Shown: positions 46,245 through 53,367 of the stretch, piece after piece
Layout: each line of letters begins with the position of its first letter
Numbering within the stretch: the first letter of the stretch is position 1
From: an uncultured Allosphingosinicella sp.
Lineage (GTDB): Bacteria > Pseudomonadota > Alphaproteobacteria > Sphingomonadales > Sphingomonadaceae
Direction: 5' to 3'
Length of the DNA: 64,000 nucleotides
Assembly (NCBI GenBank): GCA_934539295.1
Contig: CAKTCN010000004.1
Coordinates: forward strand, 1-64,000
Program-made: the position numbers and the translations under genes
The notes under the pieces: model-generated
What the model saw: the letters and a program-made list of their open reading frames with translations, nothing else
Databases searched by the model: none
Told to the model about the DNA's origin: nothing

Positions 46245-46792
46245 TGCCGCGGCGCCTGGCCCCGGACGAACAGGCCCTGTGGGCGAAGGTGGTGCAGAGC
46301 GTGCGTCCGCTCCATGCGCGCCCTGCCGCAAAGTCTGCGCCGCCGGAAGTCACGGACGAGCCCCCGCTTGCTCCGGCCAAGGCGAAGCCAGTCAAGGCAC
46401 GCCAGTCCGCGCCGCGCTCCATCCCGGCCGTCACCCCGGCCCGTGCGGTGCCCGGCACCACGCTCGATGCAGGCTGGGACCGCCGCCTCGCGCGCGGCGC
46501 GGTGCCGCCCGACATGACCATCGACCTTCACGACCATGATCTCGCCGGTGCCTATTCGCTGCTCGATGCGCGGCTGGAACAGGGGATCGCGATGGGCGCG
46601 CGCCTGGTGCTTCTCATCACCGGCCGACCGCCGAAGGGGGAGCCTCCCGTCACCCGCGGCCGCATCCGCGCGGCGGTCGGCGACTGGCTCCATGCCTCGC
46701 GCCATGCCGGCAACATCGCCGCCGTGCGTGGCGCCCACCCGCGCCATGGCGGGGCAGGGGCGCTCTACATCGTGCTCCGGCGGCGCCGCTGA
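46244..46792 (+). CDS. Smr-domain protein
   Basis: A 182-residue protein, ATG 46244 overlapping the mltA stop. A helical, Pro/Ala-rich N-terminus precedes a C-terminal Smr domain (about 90-182) with DLHDHDL, LVLLITGRPPKGE in place of the usual LxIItGKG, and a final HPRHGGAGALYIVLRR. Related Smr domains act as nucleases or bind nucleic acid; activity here is not assured. Confidence 0.9.
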   Translation: MPRRLAPDEQALWAKVVQSVRPLHARPAAKSAPPEVTDEPPLAPAKAKPVKARQSAPRSIPAVTPARAVPGTTLDAGWDRRLARGAVPPDMTIDLHDHDLAGAYSLLDARLEQGIAMGARLVLLITGRPPKGEPPVTRGRIRAAVGDWLHASRHAGNIAAVRGAHPRHGGAGALYIVLRRRR

Positions 46793-46818
46793 GTCCGGAT
46801 CACGCCGAAGAGTAGGGA

Positions 46819-47023
46819 TTCACGCGAAGGCGCAAAGGCGCGAAGCGCAATAAAGATTGGTTCGCGCTGAGGCGCGGAGGCGCGGAGGAGCCGAAGCGGC
46901 GAAGCTTCCGAGCCCCAGATGCCAGGTCATCGGTGAGGAAGGCGGGCATTCGCCCGCGCAGGTTCCTCCGCGTCTCCGCGCCAACCCCCTTCTTCTTCGC
47001 GCCTTCGCGCCTTCGCGTGAGAA
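46819..47023. repeat. 205-bp nested inverted repeat between smr and dapE
   Basis: Outer arms TTCACGCGAAGGCGCAAAGG and its near-complement at 46995-47023 enclose inner arms with GGCGCGGAGGCGCGGAGGAGCC (46872 onwards) and GGTTCCTCCGCGTCTCCGCG. It occupies the whole gap between convergent genes. Confidence 0.85.
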
Positions 47024-47024
47024 A

Positions 47025-48155
47025 CTAAGCTAAGGCCCCCTCAATCACCCGCGCATAGATGCGGGTCAGCGCCCGGATATCCTCCACCGCGGCCGCTTCG
47101 TCCAGCTTGTGCATGGTGGCGTTCGGCAGGCCGAAATCGACCACCGGGCACAGCTTGATCAGGAAGCGCCCATCGGATGTGCCGCCGCTGGTCGACAGTT
47201 CCGGCGTCACGCCCGTCTCCGCCTCGATCGCGCTGGTCAGGATGTCGTACAGCTTGCCCGCAGGGGTCAGGAACGCCTCGCCCGACACGATCCCCGTCAC
47301 CGTCGCACCCGGCGCTTCCGCCTCCACCGTTCGGCGCACCAGATCGATGAGATCCTCGCCCCGATGCTCGTTGTTGAAGCGGATGTTGAGCCGTGCGCGC
47401 GCTTCGCCGGGAATGACATTGCCGGCCGGGTTCGCCGTCTCCACGTCCGTGACCTCCAGGTTGGACGCCTGGAACTGCGCATTGCCTTCGTCCAGCACCA
47501 GCGCATCCAGCGCGGTCAGCACCCGACCCAGCTTCGAGATCGGATTGTCCGCACGATGGGGGTAGGCGACATGGCCCTGCACGCCGGGGATGGTGATCCA
47601 CATGTTCACCGAACCGCGCCGGCCGATCTTGACCATGTCGCCGAGCCGCCCGACCGAGGTTGGCTCGCCGATCAGGATCATGTCCGGCCGGACATTGTTC
47701 GCCTCCATCCACTCCATGATGCGCGGCGTTCCGTATGTGGCGGGGCCTTCCTCGTCGCCGGTGATGAGGAAGCTGATCGTTCCGCCATCCTGCGGCACCT
47801 GCGCCGCGGCGGCGGCGAAGCAGGCGATCGCGCTCTTCATGTCCACCGCCCCGCGCCCATAGAGCAACTCGCCCCGCACCTCCGGCGTGAACGGATCGCT
47901 CGTCCAGCCCGGTCCCGGCGGCACCACGTCGAGGTGCCCGGCAAAGCCGAAATGCGGGCCCCCGCTGCCGCGTATCGCCACCATATTCTCGACCGGCCCG
48001 TCCGGTGCCTCGCCCAGGACGAAGCGGTGGACGGTAAAGCCGATCGGCTCGAGCGCCGCCTCCAGCACGTCGAACACCGCGCCGCTGGCGGGGGTGATGC
48101 TGGGGCAGGCGATCAGGCGCGCGGCGAGATCGACGGGGTCGATTGCGTGGGTCAT
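47025..48155 (-). CDS. dapE: Succinyl-diaminopimelate desuccinylase
   Basis: A 376-residue M20-family zinc enzyme of lysine and diaminopimelate synthesis. The start at 48155 gives MTHAIDPVDLAARLIACPSITP. Metal ligands are in FGFAGHLDVVPPG, GRGAVDMKSAI and ITGDEEGPATYGT with the catalytic Glu, and the C-terminal His in NATMHKLDE. The lid-domain TSGGTSDGRFL motif is present. Divergent from the cupin gene by 22 nt. Confidence 0.95.
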   Translation of the reverse strand: MTHAIDPVDLAARLIACPSITPASGAVFDVLEAALEPIGFTVHRFVLGEAPDGPVENMVAIRGSGGPHFGFAGHLDVVPPGPGWTSDPFTPEVRGELLYGRGAVDMKSAIACFAAAAAQVPQDGGTISFLITGDEEGPATYGTPRIMEWMEANNVRPDMILIGEPTSVGRLGDMVKIGRRGSVNMWITIPGVQGHVAYPHRADNPISKLGRVLTALDALVLDEGNAQFQASNLEVTDVETANPAGNVIPGEARARLNIRFNNEHRGEDLIDLVRRTVEAEAPGATVTGIVSGEAFLTPAGKLYDILTSAIEAETGVTPELSTSGGTSDGRFLIKLCPVVDFGLPNATMHKLDEAAAVEDIRALTRIYARVIEGALA

Positions 48156-48177
48156 GGCATCCGGCCTAGCAAGGGCC

Positions 48178-48624
48178 ATGCCCAAGATCGACCTCCAAAG
48201 CATCCCGCGGACCAATCGCACCGGCTACCCCGCGCCTTTTGATGAGGCGGTGCAGGGCCGCTGGTACCGTCGTCTCGCCCCCGCCACAGGTCTCACCGAT
48301 TTCGGAGCGAGCCATGTCGTCCTGAAGCCCGGCGCTTGGTCGTCGCAGCGCCACTGGCATGTCGGCGAGGACGAGTTCCTGGTGATGGTGTCGGGGGAGG
48401 CAGTGCTTGTCGATGACGAGGGCGAGCACGTCCTAAGGGCAGGGGACTGCGCGGCGTTTCCGAAGAATGATGGCAACGGCCATCACCTCGTCAACCGCAG
48501 CGATGCCGACTGCATGTTCGTGGTGGTAGGCGGCGGCACCAACCAGGGCGGCACCTATTCCGACATCGACATGAAGTTCGAGGCGGACGGCACCTACGTC
48601 CACAAGGACGGCACGCCTTACTGA
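48178..48624 (+). CDS. Cupin-domain protein
   Basis: A 148-residue single-cupin protein. Motif 1 is RHWHVGEDEFLVMVSGEAVLV and motif 2 is RAGDCAAFPKNDGNGHHLVN, so the metal-binding HxH-E-H set is complete. It resembles sphingomonad cupins of unknown activity. The start is 22 nt from the dapE start on the other strand, so both share a very short promoter region. Followed by a palindromic repeat. Confidence 0.85.
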   Translation: MPKIDLQSIPRTNRTGYPAPFDEAVQGRWYRRLAPATGLTDFGASHVVLKPGAWSSQRHWHVGEDEFLVMVSGEAVLVDDEGEHVLRAGDCAAFPKNDGNGHHLVNRSDADCMFVVVGGGTNQGGTYSDIDMKFEADGTYVHKDGTPY

Positions 48625-48634
48625 CCCGCCCTCC

Positions 48635-48717
48635 GTCATTGCGAGGAGCGTAGCGACGAAGCAATCCAGCGGGTCTCCGAGGCCGGTCTGGATTGCTTCG
48701 CTACGCTCGCAATGGCG
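48635..48717. repeat. Dispersed palindrome, CATTGCGAGGAG type
   Basis: CGTCATTGCGAGGAGCGTAG with GAAGCAATCCAG at the left; CTGGATTGCTTCGCTACGCTC with GCAATGGCG at the right. The second copy is at 53192-53287. This class is widespread in alphaproteobacteria. It lies between convergent genes (cupin and GST). Confidence 0.9.
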
Positions 48718-48723
48718 ATTGGG

Positions 48724-49389
48724 TCAGACGGCCGGCGTCTCATATTGTTCGATCACCCAGGGCTCGTCCTGCGCTGCGCTGATCCATTCCTGCATCCATG
48801 GATGGGCCAGGATCGTCTCCATGTAAGCGGCGGCGAAACGCGGGACGGGGATCTGGTAGGTCACGAAGCGTGTGACCACCGGCGCGAACATGATGTCGAC
48901 CGCGCCGAAATTGCCGAACAGATATGGCCCGCCCGATCCGTGCCGCGCGCGCGCCTGTGCCCATAATTCGATGATGCGGATGATCTCGGCCGTGACCGCG
49001 GGCGAGGGCGTGAAGCCGGGGAACTGCTTGCGCACGTTCATCGAACATTCGCGGCGCAGGCTGGGATATCCCGAATGCATTTCCGCTGCCATCGACCGCG
49101 CCATGCCGCGCGCGGCGAGGTCTTCGGGCCAGTAGCGCTTGTCGTCCGTCCGGTCCGCCAGCCACTCGACGATGGCCAGGCTGTCCCAGATCACCGTCTT
49201 GTCATCCCACAGCACCGGTACCTTGCCACCCGATGGCGCGAACTCGTCGCCTTGCTGCGCCTTGTCCCATTCCTCGCCGTAGAGCGGGACGGTGATTTCC
49301 TCGAACAAAAGTCCCGACTGCTTCACCGCCAGCCAACCGCGCAGCGACCAGGAGGAATAGGCCTTGTTGCCGATGATGAGCTTGAGCAT
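48724..49389 (-). CDS. Glutathione S-transferase family protein
   Basis: A 221-residue GST. The N-terminal thioredoxin fold has IIGNKAYSSWSLRGWLAVKQSG, with SSWS as the likely glutathione-activating Ser, then GGKVPVLWDD and WDSLAIVEWLAD. The helical C-terminal domain has GPYLFGNFGAVDIMFAPVV. Substrate unknown. It is separate from engB by a repeat-containing gap. Confidence 0.92.
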   Translation of the reverse strand: MLKLIIGNKAYSSWSLRGWLAVKQSGLLFEEITVPLYGEEWDKAQQGDEFAPSGGKVPVLWDDKTVIWDSLAIVEWLADRTDDKRYWPEDLAARGMARSMAAEMHSGYPSLRRECSMNVRKQFPGFTPSPAVTAEIIRIIELWAQARARHGSGGPYLFGNFGAVDIMFAPVVTRFVTYQIPVPRFAAAYMETILAHPWMQEWISAAQDEPWVIEQYETPAV

Positions 49390-49430
49390 GCGGTCTCCGG
49401 GCTTCGCGTCCTTGGGCCACGCCCTTTAGT

Positions 49431-49458
49431 CGTTCGCCCCGCGCGAAGTCGAGGGGCG
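49431..49458. repeat. Half-copy of the TTCGCTCGA-type palindrome
   Basis: CGTTCGCCCCGCGCGAAGTC then GAGGGGCG, without the right half. A separate CCCGGGACGAACGATG sequence follows at 49493 and also occurs at 45040. Confidence 0.6.
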
Positions 49459-49515
49459 CTCACGAGGACTCACTGCCACGCTCCCGGCGTCGCCCGGGAC
49501 GAACGATGCTCGTGG

Positions 49516-50172
49516 CTACGAAACCGCCTCGATCACCGCGCGGCGCAGGGCTTCCATGCCCATCCCTGTCTCGCTCGACGTGGCGATGATGTCGGGATGC
49601 GCCGCCGGATGCTTGCGGGCCTCTTCCTGCGTGGCGTGGGTCACGTCGGCCAGGTCGCTGGCCTTGATCTTGTCTGCCTTGGTGAGGACCAGGCGATAGC
49701 TTACCGCCGCCTCGTCCAGCATCTTCAGGATATCGCGGTCGACATCCTTGATGCCGTGCCGGCTGTCGATCAGCACCAGCGCGCGCTTCAGCACCTGCCG
49801 CCCGCGCAGATAATCGTTCACCAGGTAGCGCCACTTGCGTACCACGTCCTTGGGCGCCTTGGCGAAGCCATAGCCGGGCATGTCCACCAGCCTGAACCGC
49901 AGCGGCTGGCCGATGTCGAAGAAGTTCAGCTCCTGCGTGCGCCCCGGCGTGTTGGACGTGCGCGCCAGATCGCGGCGGTTGGTCAGCTTGTTGAGCAGGG
50001 ACGACTTGCCCACGTTCGACCGCCCGGCGAAGGCGATCTCGTTCACCTCCGGATCGGGCAGGAAGTCGAGCGACGGCGCGGACTTCAGGAAAGCCATCGG
50101 CCCGGAGAAGAGCTTGCGCGCTTCCTCGTCCAGCGCCGCGATGGCGTCCAGGTCCGCGCCGTCCTCGCTCAC
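49516..50172 (-). CDS. engB: Ribosome-biogenesis GTPase EngB (YsxC/YihA)
   Basis: A 218-residue GTPase. G1 is AGRSNVGKSSLL, G2 in TSNTPGRTQELNFF, G3 VDMPGYGFA, G4 LTKADK and G5 near TSSETG. It acts in late large-subunit assembly. Its ATG overlaps the yidC stop (ATGA, 50169-50172). Last gene of the rpmH-rnpA-yidD-yidC-engB run. Confidence 0.95.
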   Translation of the reverse strand: MSEDGADLDAIAALDEEARKLFSGPMAFLKSAPSLDFLPDPEVNEIAFAGRSNVGKSSLLNKLTNRRDLARTSNTPGRTQELNFFDIGQPLRFRLVDMPGYGFAKAPKDVVRKWRYLVNDYLRGRQVLKRALVLIDSRHGIKDVDRDILKMLDEAAVSYRLVLTKADKIKASDLADVTHATQEEARKHPAAHPDIIATSSETGMGMEALRRAVIEAVS

Positions 50173-51884
50173 TTGGCGGCCTTCTCGGCTGCGGCAGCCG
50201 CCTTCATGCCGGGATGACGGCTATACAGCCACTTCTGCTGCAGGATGGTGAGGATGTTGTTGGTCGCCCAGTAGAGCTGCAGGCCCGCCGCAAACGGCGC
50301 CATGATGAACATCAGGATCCACGGCATCAGGCCGAACACCTGGCGCTGCACCGGATCGGTGGGCGGCGGGTTGAGCTTGAAGCTGAGATACTGGGTGATG
50401 CCGACCAGGATCGGCAGCACGCCGATCGCCAGGAACGAAGGCGGCGTGAACGGCAGGAAACCGAACAGGTTGACCGGCGTCATCGGGTCCGGCGCGGCCA
50501 GATCCTTGATCCACAGGGCGAACGGCTGGTGCCGCATCTCCACCGCGACCATCAGCACCTTGTAGAGCGCGTAGAAGATCGGGATCTGGATCAGGATGGG
50601 AAGGCAGCCCGCCAGCGGATTGACCTTCTCCTCCTTGTACAGCTTCAGCATTTCCTGCTGCAGCTTGGCGCGGTCGTCCTTGTAGCGTTCCTGCAGCTCC
50701 TTCATCTTGGGCTGCACCACGCGCATGCCGGCCATGGACGCGAACTGCTTCTGCGCGATCGGGAACAGCAGCAGGCGGACGATGACCACCAGCAGGATGA
50801 TCGCCACGCCGAAATTGCGCGTCACGTCGAACAGGAAGTTCAGCAGCGCGAAGATCGGCTTCATGAACCATTCGAACCAGCCCCAGTCGATCGCCTTGTC
50901 GAAGCGGGCGATGCCGGCATCGGTGTAGCGGTCGAGCAGGCGGATTTCCTTCGCGCCCGCGAACAGGCGCGACGTGTAGCGGCTGGCGCTGCCCGGGCCG
51001 ACGATCGTCGACTCGGGCGTGATGTCCGCCTGGAAACCGCCCCCCGGCGTCGGCCGGAACGCGGCCTCTGCACCGCCGCTCTGCGCCGGGATAACTGCGG
51101 TCAGCCAATATTTGTCGCCGAAGCCCAGCCAGCCGCCGGTGGTGGAAAAGAGCTGCTGCCCTTCCTCGGCCACCGTTTCATAATCCCAATCGTAATTGGC
51201 GCTGCCGTTGAACACGCCGACCGGGCCGACATGGCTGGTCCAGCTCGACGCGTCGGCCGACTTGGTGGAACGGTTGATCAGGCTGTAGGGGCGTGCCGCA
51301 ATCGGCGCGCCGCTGCGGTTCTCCACCGTCTGCTCGGCCGTGAACATGTATCCGTCATCGACCGACAGGCGAATGACGAATCGCTGCCCGCCGCCATTGT
51401 CCCAGCTCAGCGTCACGGGCGTCGCCTGCGTCAGCCGTGTGCCGCTCGCCTGCCAGACGGTGTCGGGGGCGGGGAGGGCGAGGCCCTGTCCGGTCCAGCC
51501 GAAGTTCGCGAAATAGGCGCCCGACGCGCCGCTCGGGGACAGCAGGCGGATCGGCCCGCTATCGTCGGCCAGCGTCTCGGTCTGCGTGGTCAGCAGCAGG
51601 TCGTCGATCCGCGCGCCCTTGAGGTTGATCGATCCCGACAGGCGCGGCGTCTCGATCGCCACGCGCGGCGTCTCGCCCAGCACGATCTCGCGGTTGCGCA
51701 GGGCGGCGGGCGTATCTACGGCCGGATCGGCACCGGGCTGCGCGGTCGCGACCGTCTTGCCCTTCTCGACCTTCACCGTCGGCTCCTGCGCCGTCGGAAA
51801 ATACTTGTCGGATACCGCGGTCCAGCCAAGCAGGACGAGCACGGACAGCACGATCGCCAGGAGCATGTTGCGCTGGTCGGTCAC
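50169..51884 (-). CDS. yidC: Membrane protein insertase YidC
   Basis: A 571-residue YidC. N-terminal membrane segment (about 6-24), a large periplasmic beta domain, then the conserved membrane core with FGVAIILLVVIVRLLLFPIAQKQF, the cytoplasmic coiled loop QPKMKELQERYKDDRAKLQQEMLKLYKEEKVNP and LQLYWATNNILTILQQ. It inserts proteins alone or with SecYEG. Part of the classic rpmH-rnpA-yidD-yidC set. Confidence 0.97.
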   Translation of the reverse strand: MTDQRNMLLAIVLSVLVLLGWTAVSDKYFPTAQEPTVKVEKGKTVATAQPGADPAVDTPAALRNREIVLGETPRVAIETPRLSGSINLKGARIDDLLLTTQTETLADDSGPIRLLSPSGASGAYFANFGWTGQGLALPAPDTVWQASGTRLTQATPVTLSWDNGGGQRFVIRLSVDDGYMFTAEQTVENRSGAPIAARPYSLINRSTKSADASSWTSHVGPVGVFNGSANYDWDYETVAEEGQQLFSTTGGWLGFGDKYWLTAVIPAQSGGAEAAFRPTPGGGFQADITPESTIVGPGSASRYTSRLFAGAKEIRLLDRYTDAGIARFDKAIDWGWFEWFMKPIFALLNFLFDVTRNFGVAIILLVVIVRLLLFPIAQKQFASMAGMRVVQPKMKELQERYKDDRAKLQQEMLKLYKEEKVNPLAGCLPILIQIPIFYALYKVLMVAVEMRHQPFALWIKDLAAPDPMTPVNLFGFLPFTPPSFLAIGVLPILVGITQYLSFKLNPPPTDPVQRQVFGLMPWILMFIMAPFAAGLQLYWATNNILTILQQKWLYSRHPGMKAAAAAEKAAK

Positions 51885-51897
51885 TTAAGGTTCCCCC

Positions 51898-52110
51898 TTA
51901 CGGTACAGGATCATAGCCATGTCCCCCCCAGGGGTGGCATCGGCACATGCGGCGCGCGGCAAGCCACGCGCCTTTCAGAGCCCCATAGCGCCCCAATGCC
52001 TCGATTGCATAGGCGGAGCAGGACGGCGCATAGCGGCAGGATGGCGGAAGAATGAGCGAAGGCCCCCACTGCCAGGCCTTCGCGACCAGGATGAGAGCGC
52101 GGGCGATCAC
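51898..52110 (-). CDS. yidD: Membrane protein insertion efficiency factor YidD
   Basis: A 70-residue protein with the typical [19 protein letters not shown], and [13 protein letters not shown] at the end. Its ATG overlaps the rnpA stop (ATGA, 52107-52110); yidC begins 13 nt downstream. Role: helps YidC-dependent insertion; the mechanism is not known. Confidence 0.95.
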   Translation of the reverse strand: MIARALILVAKAWQWGPSLILPPSCRYAPSCSAYAIEALGRYGALKGAWLAARRMCRCHPWGGHGYDPVP

Positions 52111-52730
52111 GCGGCATCGCCCCCACCACCCGTCCGGCCCGCGCCCGTAGAAGCCGGCCTGTTCCTAGACCGATCGCCGGGCGCAGGCCGCCCGGACGTG
52201 GAGTTCGGAATCTTGCGAAGCGCCTTGCGCAATTCCTCGCGCAGCAGCGAGAAGTCCCGCTCCACTCCGCCGGCACGCCCGATCAATATATGGTCCGAAC
52301 CTTCGAACCCACCTTCGGGCAGCAGCTCCCGCGCTAGCGCGCGAAAGCGCCGCTTCATGCGGTTGCGGACAACGGCGCCGCCGATCTTCTTGGTGACGGT
52401 AATGCCGATGCGCATGGCGGGATCCCCGTCCTCACGCGCACGCACGAGCAGGACAAAGCCGGGCATGGGTGCCCGCTTGCCCTGATTCGCTGCCAGGAAA
52501 TCGGCCCTGCGGCCGATCGTCCCGATGGAAGTGGTGCTGTCGCTCAGGCCGACCGAAATCAGGCCGCCCGAGTTCAGGCCGCCCGAGTTCAGGCCGACAG
52601 GGACTTGCGGCCGCGTGCGCGGCGCGCTGCCAGGACCTTGCGGCCGCCGACGGTCGCCGTGCGTGCCCGGAAGCCGTGACGCCGCTTGCGCACGAGATTG
52701 CTCGGCTGGAAGGTGCGCTTCATCGCTCAT
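52107..52730 (-). CDS. rnpA: RNase P protein component, long form overlapping rpmH
   Basis: The conserved RnpA domain starts near [10 protein letters not shown] (codon 74 in this frame) and has the RNR signature [14 protein letters not shown]. Between the rpmH stop and this domain there is no ATG, GTG or TTG in frame. The first is an ATG at 52730, 7 nt upstream of the rpmH start. If used, rnpA contains all of rpmH in another frame and has about 73 extra N-terminal residues (total 207), with a Gly-Leu-Asn-Ser-Gly repeat at 46-60. CTG, ATT or ATC starts nearer the domain are the alternative. The C-terminal tail after 175 is Pro/Gly-rich. Confidence 0.7.
   Translation of the reverse strand: MSDEAHLPAEQSRAQAASRLPGTHGDRRRPQGPGSAPRTRPQVPVGLNSGGLNSGGLISVGLSDSTTSIGTIGRRADFLAANQGKRAPMPGFVLLVRAREDGDPAMRIGITVTKKIGGAVVRNRMKRRFRALARELLPEGGFEGSDHILIGRAGGVERDFSLLREELRKALRKIPNSTSGRPAPGDRSRNRPASTGAGRTGGGGDAA
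52545..52595. repeat. 15-bp tandem repeat at the rpmH/rnpA junction
   Basis: Units on the plus strand at 52575-52589 and 52560-52574 are identical (CAGGCCGCCCGAGTT), 52545-52559 is a diverged copy and 52590-52595 a partial one. On the coding strand each unit carries the GCC TGA that ends rpmH, so the repeat seems to have grown from that 3' end. Confidence 0.85.
52589..52723 (-). CDS. rpmH: 50S ribosomal protein L34
   Basis: A 44-residue L34, too short for many gene callers: [18 protein letters not shown] onwards, ending GRKSLSA. Ribosome site GAGG sits 8 nt upstream and a promoter (TTGACT-17-TATCGG) lies about 65-93 nt upstream. First gene of rpmH-rnpA-yidD-yidC-engB. Confidence 0.97.
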   Translation of the reverse strand: MKRTFQPSNLVRKRRHGFRARTATVGGRKVLAARRARGRKSLSA

Positions 52731-52787
52731 ACCTCGATAATCAGAATGAAAAGGGCCGCCCCTTGAGAGAGCGACCGCGTTGACGGG

Positions 52788-52816
52788 CCGATAGGCAAGG
52801 CGTTCGCCAGAGTCAA
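52788..52816 (-). promoter_or_regulatory. Sigma-70-type promoter of rpmH
   Basis: Minus strand: TTGACT (52816-52811), a 17-nt spacer, TATCGG (52793-52788). It overlaps the last codons of the upstream membrane-protein gene (52813-53133). Confidence 0.6.
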
Positions 52817-53133
52817 TCCGCAACGCGCTCCGGCGCCACGTCCTGCGCCTTGCGCAGCGCCTCGCGCCGCCGTGCGCTGCCCCGGCGCATGCCCCAATCG
52901 GCCCAGCGCCCCTTGTTGGGATGCGACCGCTTGAACGCGACATATTTGCGCTTGGCCCATTCGCTATATTTTAAAGTCAGGCCCAATCCGGCGGCAAAGA
53001 CGATGATTCCGCCCGGCCCCGGCACGATCCCGGCCAGCGGCGACAGGATGATGAGCAGGATGCCGGTCACGAACAATCCGGTCCGTACGGCGGGCACTTT
53101 GCCCCAGGCGATCCAGCGTTCCCTTGGCGTCAT
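52813..53133 (-). CDS. Small PGPGW-like membrane protein
   Basis: A 106-residue protein with two hydrophobic segments (about 17-34 and 40-58) joined by IVPGPGGIIVF, which resembles the Pro-Gly-Pro-Gly turn of PGPGW-type small membrane proteins. The C-terminal half is strongly basic (KRKYVAFKRSHPNKGR, RRGSARRREALRK) and likely cytoplasmic. Function unknown. Confidence 0.7.
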   Translation of the reverse strand: MTPRERWIAWGKVPAVRTGLFVTGILLIILSPLAGIVPGPGGIIVFAAGLGLTLKYSEWAKRKYVAFKRSHPNKGRWADWGMRRGSARRREALRKAQDVAPERVAD

Positions 53134-53191
53134 GGGAGGGCATGTGGGTGCGCTGTGTTAGCTTGGCAAGACGCTATTCTTCACCCAATCT

Positions 53192-53287
53192 CGTCATTGC
53201 GAGGAGTGAAGCGACGCGGCAATCCAGACGATGGTGCCATCTCGCACCGCAGCCGCTCTGGATTGCCGCGCTTCGCCCGCAATGACG
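53192..53287. repeat. Dispersed palindrome, CATTGCGAGGAG type
   Basis: CGTCATTGCGAGGAGTGAAG with GCGGCAATCCAG at the left; CTGGATTGCCGCGCTTCGC with CCGCAATGACG at the right. Same family as 48635-48717. Confidence 0.9.
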
Positions 53288-53367
53288 CACCGGCTCAACA
53301 AATTCCTCGACAAGCCTCGCGCCATCCCTCCACTATGACGCCATAAACGGGGGGAAGTTCAGCACAA

